Source: Sphingobacteriales bacterium 46-32 (GTDB lineage Bacteria; Bacteroidota; Bacteroidia; Chitinophagales; Chitinophagaceae). From it: a stretch of 64,000 nt of DNA. Below the pieces are notes generated by a model that did not search any database, had not been told where the DNA came from, and saw nothing but the letters and a program-made list of their open reading frames with translations. The stretch is from NCBI GenBank assembly GCA_001898485.1, contig MKTY01000017.1, forward strand, positions 16,250 to 80,249, given 5' to 3'. The translations under genes were made by a program, and so were the position numbers. Positions 43,393 to 52,060 of this stretch are shown piece by piece. Positions within the stretch are counted from its first letter, which is position 1. Every line of letters begins with the position of its first letter.

Positions 43393-45084
43393 TTAATTTT
43401 TCCAAACCAGTTTTGCCACATAACTAAATCCCACTACTGCCAGGGCGCCAATGGCATTGAGCCATAAGAAGCCGAGCCCTATCACACCATATTCGTTGAG
43501 CATAAAAAGAAGTACCACCAGTAACTCTGCAACAATTGCACCTGCAAATACAGCGGTACCCTTCACGCTTTTGCAGTAGAATGCTACCAGAAACACCCCG
43601 AGAATGGTTCCGTAAAATAAAGAGCCCAGCAGGTTTACTGCTTCTATCAGACTGTTACCGATATTGGAAGCAAACATGGCCACAGACATACAGAACAAAC
43701 CCCACGCAAGCGTATACCATTTGGAAATTTTATAATCATACTCCTCAGAAGCTTCCTTGCGGCTAAACCGTTTATGAAAATCAATGACGGTACTGGATGC
43801 AAGCGAATTGAGTGCCGCAGCAATACTACCCCAGGAGGCAAGAAAGATAATGGCAATGAGCAGGCCCACCAGACCCACGGGCAGGTAATCGATTACAAAG
43901 CGGAGAAAAATATAATTGGTATCGTTATCGTCGCCACCATTTTTTTTAACCAGCGACTGCACGGCTTTACGCACACTGTCTGAACTGCCTTGTAATACCC
44001 GCAGCTGCGCAATCGACGCTTCGGACTGGCTGACGCCATATTCCGTCAGCACTGCTTTCTTTTGCTCCTGTATGACCTGTTGCCGTTCCTGCAATAATAC
44101 CAGCTCCTGCCGGTGGGGCGACTGCTCCAGTCTTGTGAGTTCTTTCTGATTAAAAAAAGCGGGGGCCTTGTTAAACTGGTAAAAGGTAAATACCAATATC
44201 CCTACCAGCAGAATCAGGAATTGCATAGGCACTTTTACAATACCATTCATGAGCACACCAATGCGGCTTTCGGTCATGGAGCGGGCAGTAAGATAACGGC
44301 CTACCTGCGACTGATCGGCCCCGAAATAAGAAAGCAACAGGAAAAAACCACCAATCATACCGCTGATGATATTATACCGGTCGCCCCAGTCGAAACCTTT
44401 TCCTTCGGTAAAGCCGGTGGTGATCACATTCATCCTGCCCAGTTTACCCCCTACTTCCAGCGCATCGGTAAAACCAACATTCGCGGGCAAATGTTTTACT
44501 ACATAATAACCCGCTATGAACATACCTGCAAAAATGATCACCAGTTGCAGTTGCTGTGTATAAGCCACTGCACGTGCCCCACCCGATACGGTATAAATAA
44601 TAAGTAACCCGCCCATAAAAAGGTTGGTCCAGTAAATATTCCAGTCAAGCAGGGTTGATAAAATAATGGACGGGGCAAATATGCTGATACCTGTGGAGAG
44701 CCCACGCTGGATCAGGAAAAGCGAAGAGGTAAATGTTCTTGTTTTGGTATCGAATCTTTTTTCGAGGTATTCGTAAGCAGTGATCAGTTTGAGCCGGGTA
44801 AATACCGGAATAAAAGTGACACAAACTACGATGGCTACCAGTGGCAGACCAAAATAGTACTGCACAAAGCGCATCCCATCTGTATAAGCCTGCCCGGGCG
44901 CTGCCAGAAACGTAACCGCACTGGCCTGTGTGCCCATAATGCTCAGCAATACAAGCCACCAGGGCATACTGCGGTTTGACAGAAAGTATCCATCTAGGTT
45001 GCGTGTGGTACGGCTTTTATAAATACCATACGCCATGATGCCGGCAAGCGTCGTTATAAGTACAATCCAGTCGAGCTGATTCAT
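43393..45084 (-). CDS. Sodium:solute symporter (SSS family)
   Basis: A 563-residue inner-membrane transporter that uses a sodium gradient to import an organic solute. About 13-14 hydrophobic helices are visible, beginning LDWIVLITTLAGIMAYGIY. Family motifs include NRSMPWWLVLLSIMGTQASAVTFLAAPG in helix 2, the GGARAVAYTQQLQ region, and the GADQSQVGRYLTARSM loop. A hydrophilic insertion of about 80 residues (about 325-400, coiled-coil-like LLQERQQVIQEQKK) sits between two helices. The substrate cannot be read from sequence; sialic acid, sugars or amino acids are all possible. Its ATG overlaps the stop of a tiny upstream gene (ATGA). Confidence 0.9.
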   Translation of the reverse strand: MNQLDWIVLITTLAGIMAYGIYKSRTTRNLDGYFLSNRSMPWWLVLLSIMGTQASAVTFLAAPGQAYTDGMRFVQYYFGLPLVAIVVCVTFIPVFTRLKLITAYEYLEKRFDTKTRTFTSSLFLIQRGLSTGISIFAPSIILSTLLDWNIYWTNLFMGGLLIIYTVSGGARAVAYTQQLQLVIIFAGMFIAGYYVVKHLPANVGFTDALEVGGKLGRMNVITTGFTEGKGFDWGDRYNIISGMIGGFFLLLSYFGADQSQVGRYLTARSMTESRIGVLMNGIVKVPMQFLILLVGILVFTFYQFNKAPAFFNQKELTRLEQSPHRQELVLLQERQQVIQEQKKAVLTEYGVSQSEASIAQLRVLQGSSDSVRKAVQSLVKKNGGDDNDTNYIFLRFVIDYLPVGLVGLLIAIIFLASWGSIAAALNSLASSTVIDFHKRFSRKEASEEYDYKISKWYTLAWGLFCMSVAMFASNIGNSLIEAVNLLGSLFYGTILGVFLVAFYCKSVKGTAVFAGAIVAELLVVLLFMLNEYGVIGLGFLWLNAIGALAVVGFSYVAKLVWKN

Positions 45085-45206
45085 GCAAAATATTCAGTAA
45101 TCCAATAAAAGATAATAATCTGCACCAGCAGCACCAGTACTACAAAAATGTACCATTGCCGCCAGGTCTTAAATAATGGAATCTTATCTTTTTCGTCTGG
45201 TTTCAT
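45081..45206 (-). CDS. 41-residue single-helix membrane protein coupled to the symporter
   Basis: A short gene in the gap upstream of the symporter. It begins MKPDEKDKIPLFKTWRQWY and continues with one hydrophobic helix (about residues 20-37), ending ITEYFA. Its stop overlaps the symporter start, and its start overlaps the stop of the upstream small gene; both are ATGA overlaps, the arrangement expected for translational coupling. Several SSS-type transporters have small accessory membrane subunits, so a role as a symporter subunit is inferred. The amphipathic acidic/basic N-terminus and the aromatic helix boundary look like a real protein. Confidence 0.75.
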   Translation of the reverse strand: MKPDEKDKIPLFKTWRQWYIFVVLVLLVQIIIFYWITEYFA

Positions 45207-45385
45207 CGTTTGTTATTATTTGCACGGGTCCATCCCAGAAATACGATAGCCCCGCCAATGATCAGTCCCAGTAAAATGCCAATCCGCACACGTTTAATAG
45301 CCAGCCCCAGCAACAATCCCAGCACGATGGCAAAAAGAAAAGCCATTTCACCGCGGCGGATACTTGGTTTATTTTGTTTACTCAT
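45203..45385 (-). CDS. 60-residue two-helix membrane protein
   Basis: A small inner-membrane protein: a basic N-terminus (MSKQNKPSIRRGE), helix about 14-29 (AFLFAIVLGLLLGLAI), a short basic turn KRVR, helix about 35-51 (IGILLGLIIGGAIVFLGW) and a basic tail. It is the first of three tightly overlapping genes ending with the sodium symporter, so it probably helps that transporter assemble or work. No known family is recognised. The composite repeat lies directly upstream of its ATG. Confidence 0.7.
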   Translation of the reverse strand: MSKQNKPSIRRGEMAFLFAIVLGLLLGLAIKRVRIGILLGLIIGGAIVFLGWTRANNNKR

Positions 45386-45388
45386 TTT

Positions 45389-45633
45389 AGTTGACAGTGA
45401 ACAGTTGACAGTTGACAGTGAACAGTTGACAGTGGATAGTGGACAGTAAACTACGCACTAACAGGCTGTCGACTCCATCTTCAAGTCGCAAAGAACGCAA
45501 AGCGGATTAAGAGCGCAAAGAGTTCTTTAACACATCAGCGCATTGCTCTCTCATCTTCAAATTTTCAAATCATCAAATTTTCAAATCCATCAGCACATTA
45601 GCACATTAGCACACTAGCACATCAGCACATTAC
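45389..45633 (-). repeat. Composite modular intergenic repeat, copy 2 (inverted)
   Basis: Reverse complement of the element at 28834-29086, with the same modules in the same order and the same unique core GTCGACAGCCTGTTAGTG. Relative to flanking genes the orientation is the same: the GTGCTGATG end touches the upstream stop codon (45634) and the CACTGTCAACT end touches the downstream start (45385). Confidence 0.85.
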
Positions 45634-48141
45634 TCAGAATCCTTTCTTCTTATTCAACGCAATCAGGTTGGCCAGCAAGCGATATGCACCGGGTACACCG
45701 GCGGGCAGCTCGCGGAAAAAGACAAGGCCTGTGTAAGTGAAAAAGCCTTTGCCGTATTGCGCTACCAGCAAGCTGCCTTCATCTGCATTTTCGCCAGGGT
45801 CGTTCATGCTGATCAATGCCGTCATTTTTGCTTTATCCCAGTTGCTGCCATGATAGATACTCCGTTCCTGTATCCATCCCTCAAAATCGGCAGCCGTTAT
45901 TTTGTTGGGATAATTAAATACCGGATGAGCAGGCTGCAGAAACCGGACCGCTGCATTTTCGTCTGTAATACGTGTTCTTGATATGTCAAATGCGTATGGA
46001 CCGATCTTTGCCTTTACGGGACCGATATTGCTGCTGGTGTTATACTGGACGATCAGGTTGCCGCCAGCGGCCACATAGCCCATCAGCTGATCGTAATAAT
46101 TATTCAGCCATTCATTCGTATTGTATGCACGCACACCGGTGATAATGGCATCAAACTGATCCAGATGGTTGCGTGAAATATTCTTTTCATCCAGCAGGGT
46201 TACTTCATAACCCATCAGCTCAAGCGCCTGGGGTACTTTATCGCCCGCCCCTGTAATATACCCGATCTTATGCTGTTCGGTTTTGAGGTCAAATGCCACG
46301 AGGTTGGTTTCTGCCGGTTTGAAATAGGTGATCGTGGGGATATGATCATATGCTATCCGCCGATGGTAGCTGGTATACCGGATACTATCAGGTGAAGTTG
46401 CCACCAGTTTCACCTGCTCACGCAATACAGCTGGCTTATTGCCTGCAGGCGAAAACAGAGCCGATGAATAATTATTACGATTATCGCGGGAGCCATATAC
46501 AAACCCGCCACCCTTTACTTTCCATTTACTCGAATACTGGTAAGCCATCTGGTAAGAAACCGAATCGGCCTTATTTGCATAAAACTGAACCTGTACAGAT
46601 GTTGCCGTATCACCCATTACCAGGTTATTGTCATTTACAAAACGTAATTCTACCGGCGGCAATACAACCAGGGGCTGATAAACCTCTCCTTTTACAGGAT
46701 CGGTATACTTATAACGTACAGGGCGGTCAACAGTAAGTTGTATACCCTGAATGGTCAATGAAAAAACGGCTGTGCAGGCGGTATCAACATCCGGCTGACC
46801 TATTTTTTGTATATCGCTCACCTGAAAATATCCTTCGGCCATCTTTTCTTTCAACCAGTATGGCTGGGTGAGCGGATACGTTTTAGGTATGCGGATGGTT
46901 GCCGTCTGTTCGAAGTTTACATTGGCGCGCAGGGGCGTTTTGAGGTCAATACTGGTTGATTCAAGCATTACTTTATCCAGCCTCACATCTGTACCCAGGC
47001 GATTGATGGCAGCCAGTTGTATCTTCAACTCATCGCCCTGTACAGTGGTGGCAACACGGGTAAATGCTTCGAAAAAGAGGCCGCTGCACTGGATCAGCAA
47101 TTCCTGCACTTCGCGCAACTTCTGTGCCTTCCACGGTTGATCGGGCAGGGCGCTGATCAGTTTATACAGATTAGCAAGTGCAGGTACTGATTTATCCGGG
47201 TGCAGCAGATCATATTGTTGAATAAGCTGGTTTACCTGTCTGCTTATAGTTTCACCACCCGGCAGGCGTGTCCAGGATGTATTGACATTATCCAGCAAAG
47301 ATCCAGTAGGTGCCGTACCTCCGGTTGTTTTAAAACTTTCGAACGCTTCGCCGCGCGAAGCGGGCACACCGAATCCCTGGCTTTTATGCTGACTGCGGCT
47401 GGTCGCCGCTATTTCACCATAACTTTTACCCAGCAGTGCATTGAAACCACCTACATCAATTTTAAACTGATCGGGCTGAATGGTATTAACCGTTCCAAAG
47501 TTGAACGTATTCCATAATATACGTTGTGTCTGCCATGGTTTAACCCAACGAAGCTGCTCGGGAAAACGTTTAGGGTCGGCGGCGGCAGCGAATGCTTCAT
47601 TGGCCAGTATTGCAGAAGCGGTATGATGGCCATGCCCTCCCTCGCCGGTAGTGGGGAAACGGGTAATGATCACATCGGGCTGAAACTTTCTGATCACCCA
47701 TACCACATCACTTAATATCTTTTCTCTATCCCATTTGGTAAATGTTTCTTCAGGATTTTTGGAGTACCCGAAATCAAATGCGCGGGAAAAAAATTGCTCA
47801 CCTCCATCTACCCGGCGTGCCGCCAGCAACTCCTGGGTGCGGATGAGTCCGAGTTCCACTCCCTGCTCATCGCCTATCAGGTTTTGTCCCCCGTCGCCAC
47901 GTGTAAGGGATAGGTAACCGGTACGATACAATTTTTCATTCGATAAATAAGTAATCAGCCGGGTATTTTCGTCGTCAGGGTGTGCTGCGACATATAACAC
48001 ACTGCCCAGCACATTCAGTTTCTGCATGGCCTGGTATATTTCTGCCGAGGTAAGACTGCGCTTTTCCTGACCTGATACCGGATTGTACAGGTATAAAAAA
48101 GAAATGACCAGCAAACTGATGCGGGTAAAAAATTGCTTCAT
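45634..48141 (-). CDS. PIG-L family deacetylase-like hydrolase, exported
   Basis: An 835-residue protein with a signal peptide (LLVISFLYLYNPVSGQ). The PIG-L/LmbE domain covers about residues 40-260. Its zinc motif is AHPDDE (53-58); the catalytic loop carries TRGDGGQNLIGDE, and the second metal His lies in GEGGHGHHTASA. The long C-terminal part (about 300-835) has beta-sandwich-like segments and a final class I amidotransferase-like region (about 640-800, GYITGAGDKVPQALELMGYEVTLLDE). The family removes N-acetyl groups from amino sugars or thiol conjugates. An extracytoplasmic glycan substrate is likely here. Confidence 0.85.
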   Translation of the reverse strand: MKQFFTRISLLVISFLYLYNPVSGQEKRSLTSAEIYQAMQKLNVLGSVLYVAAHPDDENTRLITYLSNEKLYRTGYLSLTRGDGGQNLIGDEQGVELGLIRTQELLAARRVDGGEQFFSRAFDFGYSKNPEETFTKWDREKILSDVVWVIRKFQPDVIITRFPTTGEGGHGHHTASAILANEAFAAAADPKRFPEQLRWVKPWQTQRILWNTFNFGTVNTIQPDQFKIDVGGFNALLGKSYGEIAATSRSQHKSQGFGVPASRGEAFESFKTTGGTAPTGSLLDNVNTSWTRLPGGETISRQVNQLIQQYDLLHPDKSVPALANLYKLISALPDQPWKAQKLREVQELLIQCSGLFFEAFTRVATTVQGDELKIQLAAINRLGTDVRLDKVMLESTSIDLKTPLRANVNFEQTATIRIPKTYPLTQPYWLKEKMAEGYFQVSDIQKIGQPDVDTACTAVFSLTIQGIQLTVDRPVRYKYTDPVKGEVYQPLVVLPPVELRFVNDNNLVMGDTATSVQVQFYANKADSVSYQMAYQYSSKWKVKGGGFVYGSRDNRNNYSSALFSPAGNKPAVLREQVKLVATSPDSIRYTSYHRRIAYDHIPTITYFKPAETNLVAFDLKTEQHKIGYITGAGDKVPQALELMGYEVTLLDEKNISRNHLDQFDAIITGVRAYNTNEWLNNYYDQLMGYVAAGGNLIVQYNTSSNIGPVKAKIGPYAFDISRTRITDENAAVRFLQPAHPVFNYPNKITAADFEGWIQERSIYHGSNWDKAKMTALISMNDPGENADEGSLLVAQYGKGFFTYTGLVFFRELPAGVPGAYRLLANLIALNKKKGF

Positions 48142-48245
48142 CCCAAGTAATTGTGCAGCGAATATAAACTGATGTGTGCAAATGGCTTCCGCCTTCTGTA
48201 CATTTTACAGGTTTTAAGTACCTTTCTGCAAATGTTTTAACAGAA

Positions 48246-49961
48246 ATGAAGAGATTTTTACCGCTGCTGTTGCTGGCAGCAGTGCTGCACGCCTGTACCG
48301 GCACACAGAAAAACAGCCTGACCGGCATCGATCCTTACCAGTATACTGTACAGAAAAAAACGGTAGTCAGCAATGGAGCCGTTGTTACCGCTCACACACT
48401 CGCCAGCCAGGTAGGACTGGCCATCTTAAAAAAAGGCGGCAATGCCGTGGATGCCGCTATTGCCAGCCAGCTGGCCCTTGCGGTTGTATATCCCAATGCA
48501 GGCAACCTGGGTGGAGGAGGTTTTATGGTAGCACACCTGGCGGATGGACGGGAACTCGCCATTGATTACCGTGAAAAAGCACCTGGCAGGGCATCGCGCG
48601 ATATGTACCTCGATGCAGATGGCGCAGCACGCACGGATAAAAGCCAGGATGGACATCTTGCTGCCGGCGTACCCGGTACTGTAGCCGGCCTCTTTGCTGC
48701 GGCCAAATACGGCAAGCTGTCGTTTGCAGAGCTTATAGACCCGGCCATATTACTGGCCGAAAATGGTTTTGCCATTAACGACAACGAAGCTGCTGCCTTA
48801 AACAGCCTGCAGGATGAACTGAAAAAACTGAATACCGTAACACCTGTATTTGTACGAAACACACCCTGGAAAGCAGGCGACACATTGATTCAAAAAGACC
48901 TGGCCGCCACATTGAAACGAATCAAAGAAAAAGGCGCAGATGGGTTTTATAAAGGTGAAACAGCGCAGCTGATAGTCGATGAAATGAAACGCGGCAACGG
49001 ATTGATTACACTCGAAGACCTCGCCTCCTATAAAGCAGCTGAACGTACTCCGCACAAATTCGACTATAAAGGATACCAGGTGCTGAGTATGCCCATGCCC
49101 AGCAGCGGCGGCCTGCTGCTGCACCAGATGTTGAAAATGATAGAACCCCGGTCAATAAAAAATGATGGATTCCTTTCTGCCAGCGCCGTACAGCTGATGA
49201 TAGAATCCGAGCGGCGGGCCTATGCAGATCGTGCCGAATATATGGGAGATGCCGATTTTTATAAGGTCCCGGCTGAGCAGTTATCTGCCGACAGCTATAT
49301 CCAGCAACGCATGAAAGACTATCAGCCCGGTGTTGCCGGCAACAGCAGGAACATTGCCCCCGGCATACTGCCAGCACCTGAAAGCGAAGAAACCACTCAC
49401 CTCAGCATCATTGACAAAGAGGGGAATGCGGTAGCCGTGACTACTACCCTCAACGGATCATATGGCAGCCGAACAGTAGTGGGTAAGGCCGGTTTTTTCC
49501 TGAATAATGAAATGGATGACTTCAGCATAAAACCCGGCGTACCGAATATGTATGGTGCTGTTGGCGGAGAAGCCAATGCCATTCAGCCTGGCAAGCGTAT
49601 GCTGAGTTCTATGACCCCTACCGTAGTTTTGCAAAACGGTAAACCATTCCTCGTAGTGGGCACTCCGGGAGGAACCACCATTCCGACTTCCGTGTTTCAG
49701 ACGCTGGTAAATATTATCGATTTTGGGTTGACAACCGAAGATGCCGTTTACAAACCCAAGTTTCACCACCAGTGGCTGCCCGACACAGTTTTTGCAGAGA
49801 ACGATTTCCCTGATACGGTTCGTCTTCAACTGGAAAAAATGGGATACAAAATACTTATGCGCGGACAGATCGGACGTACCGAAGTAATTCGCGTACTGCC
49901 GGATGGCCGCTTTGAAGCCGTTGCCGACAAAAGAGGCGATGATTCGGCAGAGGGATGGTGA
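48246..49961 (+). CDS. ggt: Gamma-glutamyltransferase, lipoprotein
   Basis: A 571-residue Ntn-type enzyme that cleaves glutathione and other gamma-glutamyl peptides. The ATG at 48246 gives a signal with lipobox LHAC (MKRFLPLLLLAAVLHAC), so it is membrane-anchored. The precursor self-cleaves before the first Thr of TTHLSIIDKEGNAVAVTTTLN; that Thr becomes the nucleophile. Other landmarks are GGNAVDAAIASQLALAVVYPNAGNLGGGGF, the substrate Arg in IDYREKAPGRA, and LSSMTPTVV. The stop is followed after 4 bp by GTGCTGATT-type repeats. Confidence 0.94.
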   Translation: MKRFLPLLLLAAVLHACTGTQKNSLTGIDPYQYTVQKKTVVSNGAVVTAHTLASQVGLAILKKGGNAVDAAIASQLALAVVYPNAGNLGGGGFMVAHLADGRELAIDYREKAPGRASRDMYLDADGAARTDKSQDGHLAAGVPGTVAGLFAAAKYGKLSFAELIDPAILLAENGFAINDNEAAALNSLQDELKKLNTVTPVFVRNTPWKAGDTLIQKDLAATLKRIKEKGADGFYKGETAQLIVDEMKRGNGLITLEDLASYKAAERTPHKFDYKGYQVLSMPMPSSGGLLLHQMLKMIEPRSIKNDGFLSASAVQLMIESERRAYADRAEYMGDADFYKVPAEQLSADSYIQQRMKDYQPGVAGNSRNIAPGILPAPESEETTHLSIIDKEGNAVAVTTTLNGSYGSRTVVGKAGFFLNNEMDDFSIKPGVPNMYGAVGGEANAIQPGKRMLSSMTPTVVLQNGKPFLVVGTPGGTTIPTSVFQTLVNIIDFGLTTEDAVYKPKFHHQWLPDTVFAENDFPDTVRLQLEKMGYKILMRGQIGRTEVIRVLPDGRFEAVADKRGDDSAEGW

Positions 49962-49965
49962 AAAT

Positions 49966-50050
49966 AATGTGCTGATTTGCCGATGTGCTAATGTGCTCAT
50001 GTTTCAGAATCTCCTTTATACCCTTATACTTTTAAACTTTTATACCTTTC
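49966..50050 (+). repeat. GTGCTGATG words plus TTTATACC words between ggt and the DinB-like gene
   Basis: AATGTGCTGATTTGCCGATGT and further GTGCTAATG/GTGCTCATG words begin 4 bp after the ggt stop. They are followed by CTTTATACCCTTATACTTTTAAAC, the right-hand arm of the TTTAAAGGGTATAAAG family. Confidence 0.7.
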
Positions 50051-50053
50051 CTC

Positions 50054-50599
50054 ATGTCTCTCGCAACTGAATTCCTATCTACTTCCATCCGCCGGGTACG
50101 ATACTATAAAGACCTGGCCGAGCGTTGTTTTGAGCAACTGGCTGATGATGATTTTTACTATAAACCCAATGACGCCTCCAACAACATTGCGGTGATCATT
50201 CAACATATGAGTGGCAACATGCTTAGCCGCTGGACCGATTTCCTTACCAGCGATGGAGAAAAGGAATGGCGTAACCGCGATGCTGAATTTGGACAGTTAC
50301 ATTATAGCCGTGCGGAATTGATGGCGCTTTGGCAAAAGGGTTGGGATTGTTATCTCCGGTCACTCGAATCACTTACAGAAGAGGATCTTCTTAAAACTAT
50401 AACCATCCGTCAGGAGCCGCTTGGTGTGATAGATGCCATTAACCGCCAGCTGGCACATTACCCCTACCATGTAGGCCAGATTGTGTACATCGGCCGTATG
50501 ATCAGAGACCAGCAATGGAAGAGTCTATCGATTGCTCCGGGCGCTTCGCAGGCATACAATGAGCAGGAAGGAGTGAAAGATCCGGCGAAACGATTTTGA
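50054..50599 (+). CDS. DinB-superfamily protein (DUF1572)
   Basis: A 181-residue cytoplasmic four-helix-bundle protein. Likely metal-binding His residues are in VIIQHMSGN and the paired HYPYHVGQIVYIGRM, the standard DinB-fold pattern. The rest (RVRYYKDLAERCFEQLADDDFYYKPND, TSDGEKEWRNRDAEF) matches the DUF1572 branch. Related proteins include thiol-dependent metalloenzymes such as bacillithiol transferases; the reaction here is unknown. It is flanked on both sides by short-word repeats. Confidence 0.85.
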   Translation: MSLATEFLSTSIRRVRYYKDLAERCFEQLADDDFYYKPNDASNNIAVIIQHMSGNMLSRWTDFLTSDGEKEWRNRDAEFGQLHYSRAELMALWQKGWDCYLRSLESLTEEDLLKTITIRQEPLGVIDAINRQLAHYPYHVGQIVYIGRMIRDQQWKSLSIAPGASQAYNEQEGVKDPAKRF

Positions 50600-50600
50600 G

Positions 50601-50920
50601 CAATGTGCTGATGTGGTAATGTGCTGATGTGCTGATGTGGCAATGTGCTGATGTGGCAATGTGCTGATGTGGCAATGTGCTGATGGATTTGAAAATTTGA
50701 AGATGGCGAAGAGTAGTGTACTGATGGGTTAATGAACTCTTTGCGCTCTTAGCCCGCTTTGCGTTCTTTGCGATTTGAAGAAGGAAGAGGGCAATATGCT
50801 GCTGTGCTAATACACTGGATTGCCTTTAGTCTTCAGCCTCTCACCCTTAGCCTTTTGCCCCTGACCTTCTACCTTACTTTCTGCTTATAACTTAAAACCT
50901 ACAACTTATAACTATTTTTC
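50601..50920 (+). repeat. Short-word repeat region with a third, partial composite element
   Basis: Starts right after the stop at 50599. GTGCTGATGTGGCAAT words repeat to about 50690, then GATTTGAAAATTTGAAGATGG, then the AACTCTTTGCGCTCTTAGCCCG and CTTTGCGTTCTTTGCGATTTG block (50731-50782). The GTCGACAGCC core and the CAGTTGACAG words of the other two copies are missing. The rest (50819-50920) holds other word strings (CCTTTAGTCTTCAGCCT, CTTATAACTTAAAACC). No gene is visible between 50600 and 51035. Confidence 0.75.
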
Positions 50921-51035
50921 TATTTTTACGCCCCAATAGATCCACCCGGCTTCGGGTCACTCCTGTGCAAATACCTTCCATTTATTTTATTTACACCGAA
51001 ACAATGGCTGGCTGTTGCCTGCCCGGCTAACTTTT

Positions 51036-51716
51036 ATGAAGAAAATCGCTTTTACGCTGGCTTTTACCGGCATCAGTTTTTTTTGTCTGGCTCAACAATC
51101 TCAATTTGGCATTTTTGCCGGCGGACAGGCCAGTGCAGCCCGCTACAGTATTGCTGGCGAAAAACAGTCTGTTAAGAGTAAGTATGGATTTCAGTTAGGC
51201 GCTGGCTGGAAGATACCGTTTGAAGAACATCTTTATTTTGCTCCCGCGGCTTTTTACAGCCTTAAAGGTTTTGAAGTGGATCTGAATAAGCCTTCTTTCC
51301 CCCCCGATGCCAATGCGGTACATAATGACATACGTCTGCACACTTTTGAGCTGGCATTCCTGCTGCAATATGATCTGAGCCGTCAACCCGGCCATCTTTT
51401 TATTAAAGCCGGTCCCAGCCTTGACTTTCAGCTATCAGGTACCGAAAAATTCCGTAAAGCCAATGGCGATGTAGTAGATCGGAAAATGCGTTTTGGTTTT
51501 GGTGACTATGGGCGTTATGCGGCCAGTATGCTGGCTCAGCTTGGCTACGAATGGCCTGGAGGATTTTACCTGTTTGGCCAGTACTCGCATGGCATGGGGA
51601 GCTTCAACAATGCCGATCATGGCCCCCGGATTGTACATCGTGTATATGGCCTCTCCGTGGGACATTACCTGGGCAAAAAAAGAAAGATCGTGATCGATAC
51701 CCGCAACCGGCAATAA
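51036..51716 (+). CDS. Outer-membrane beta-barrel protein (PorT-like)
   Basis: A 226-residue exported protein with signal MKKIAFTLAFTGISFFCLAQ. The mature part reads as an eight-strand barrel with alternating polar and aromatic residues: QFGIFAGGQASAARYS, KYGFQLGAGWKIPFEEHLYFAPAAFYSLKGF, LAFLLQYDLS, HLFIKAGPSLDFQLSG, SMLAQLGYEWPGGFYLFGQYSHGMG and YGLSVGHYLG. This fits the outer membrane protein beta-barrel/PorT group. Function unknown. The upstream in-frame start at 51015 is not preferred. Confidence 0.8.
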   Translation: MKKIAFTLAFTGISFFCLAQQSQFGIFAGGQASAARYSIAGEKQSVKSKYGFQLGAGWKIPFEEHLYFAPAAFYSLKGFEVDLNKPSFPPDANAVHNDIRLHTFELAFLLQYDLSRQPGHLFIKAGPSLDFQLSGTEKFRKANGDVVDRKMRFGFGDYGRYAASMLAQLGYEWPGGFYLFGQYSHGMGSFNNADHGPRIVHRVYGLSVGHYLGKKRKIVIDTRNRQ

Positions 51717-52060
51717 ATGATCCTTTAGAAACAACCACTCCGGCCTTTTTTGCGCAGGTAAATGTTTTGCAGGGACCAACACTTCTAATATGTTTCTAAT
51801 ACTGGTGAAAACCAGTGCGTAGTGGATAATTATTTCTTCATAAACATGAGTGGGGATTTGCATATCCCGGACTTTACAGTATCTTTATCCCCTGACCCAC
51901 AGGATATAGGTTGATGACACACTCTTCATCAAAATTATTTCCCCGGGCTATGGCTATCTATCTCGCTGTATCCCAATATCCTCCCCCAATTTCCTGTTGA
52001 AATAATATCCTGAAGATCCTCAATCCAGTGCCTTATTGTTTACAACCCTAATAAAAGATC
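51717..52060 (+). other. Intergenic leader region of the cohesin-dockerin locus
   Basis: 344 bp without a gene. It includes a short hairpin-forming stretch ACTGGTGAAAACCAGT at 51803-51818 and the promoter at 51857-51887, leaving a leader of about 170 nt. I see no known riboswitch. Confidence 0.5.
51857..51887 (+). promoter_or_regulatory. Promoter of the cohesin-dockerin locus
   Basis: TTTG (51857-51860), an exact 19-bp spacer and TATCTTTA (51880-51887) differ from the Bacteroidota consensus only in the last base. The first gene starts at 52061. Confidence 0.65.
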
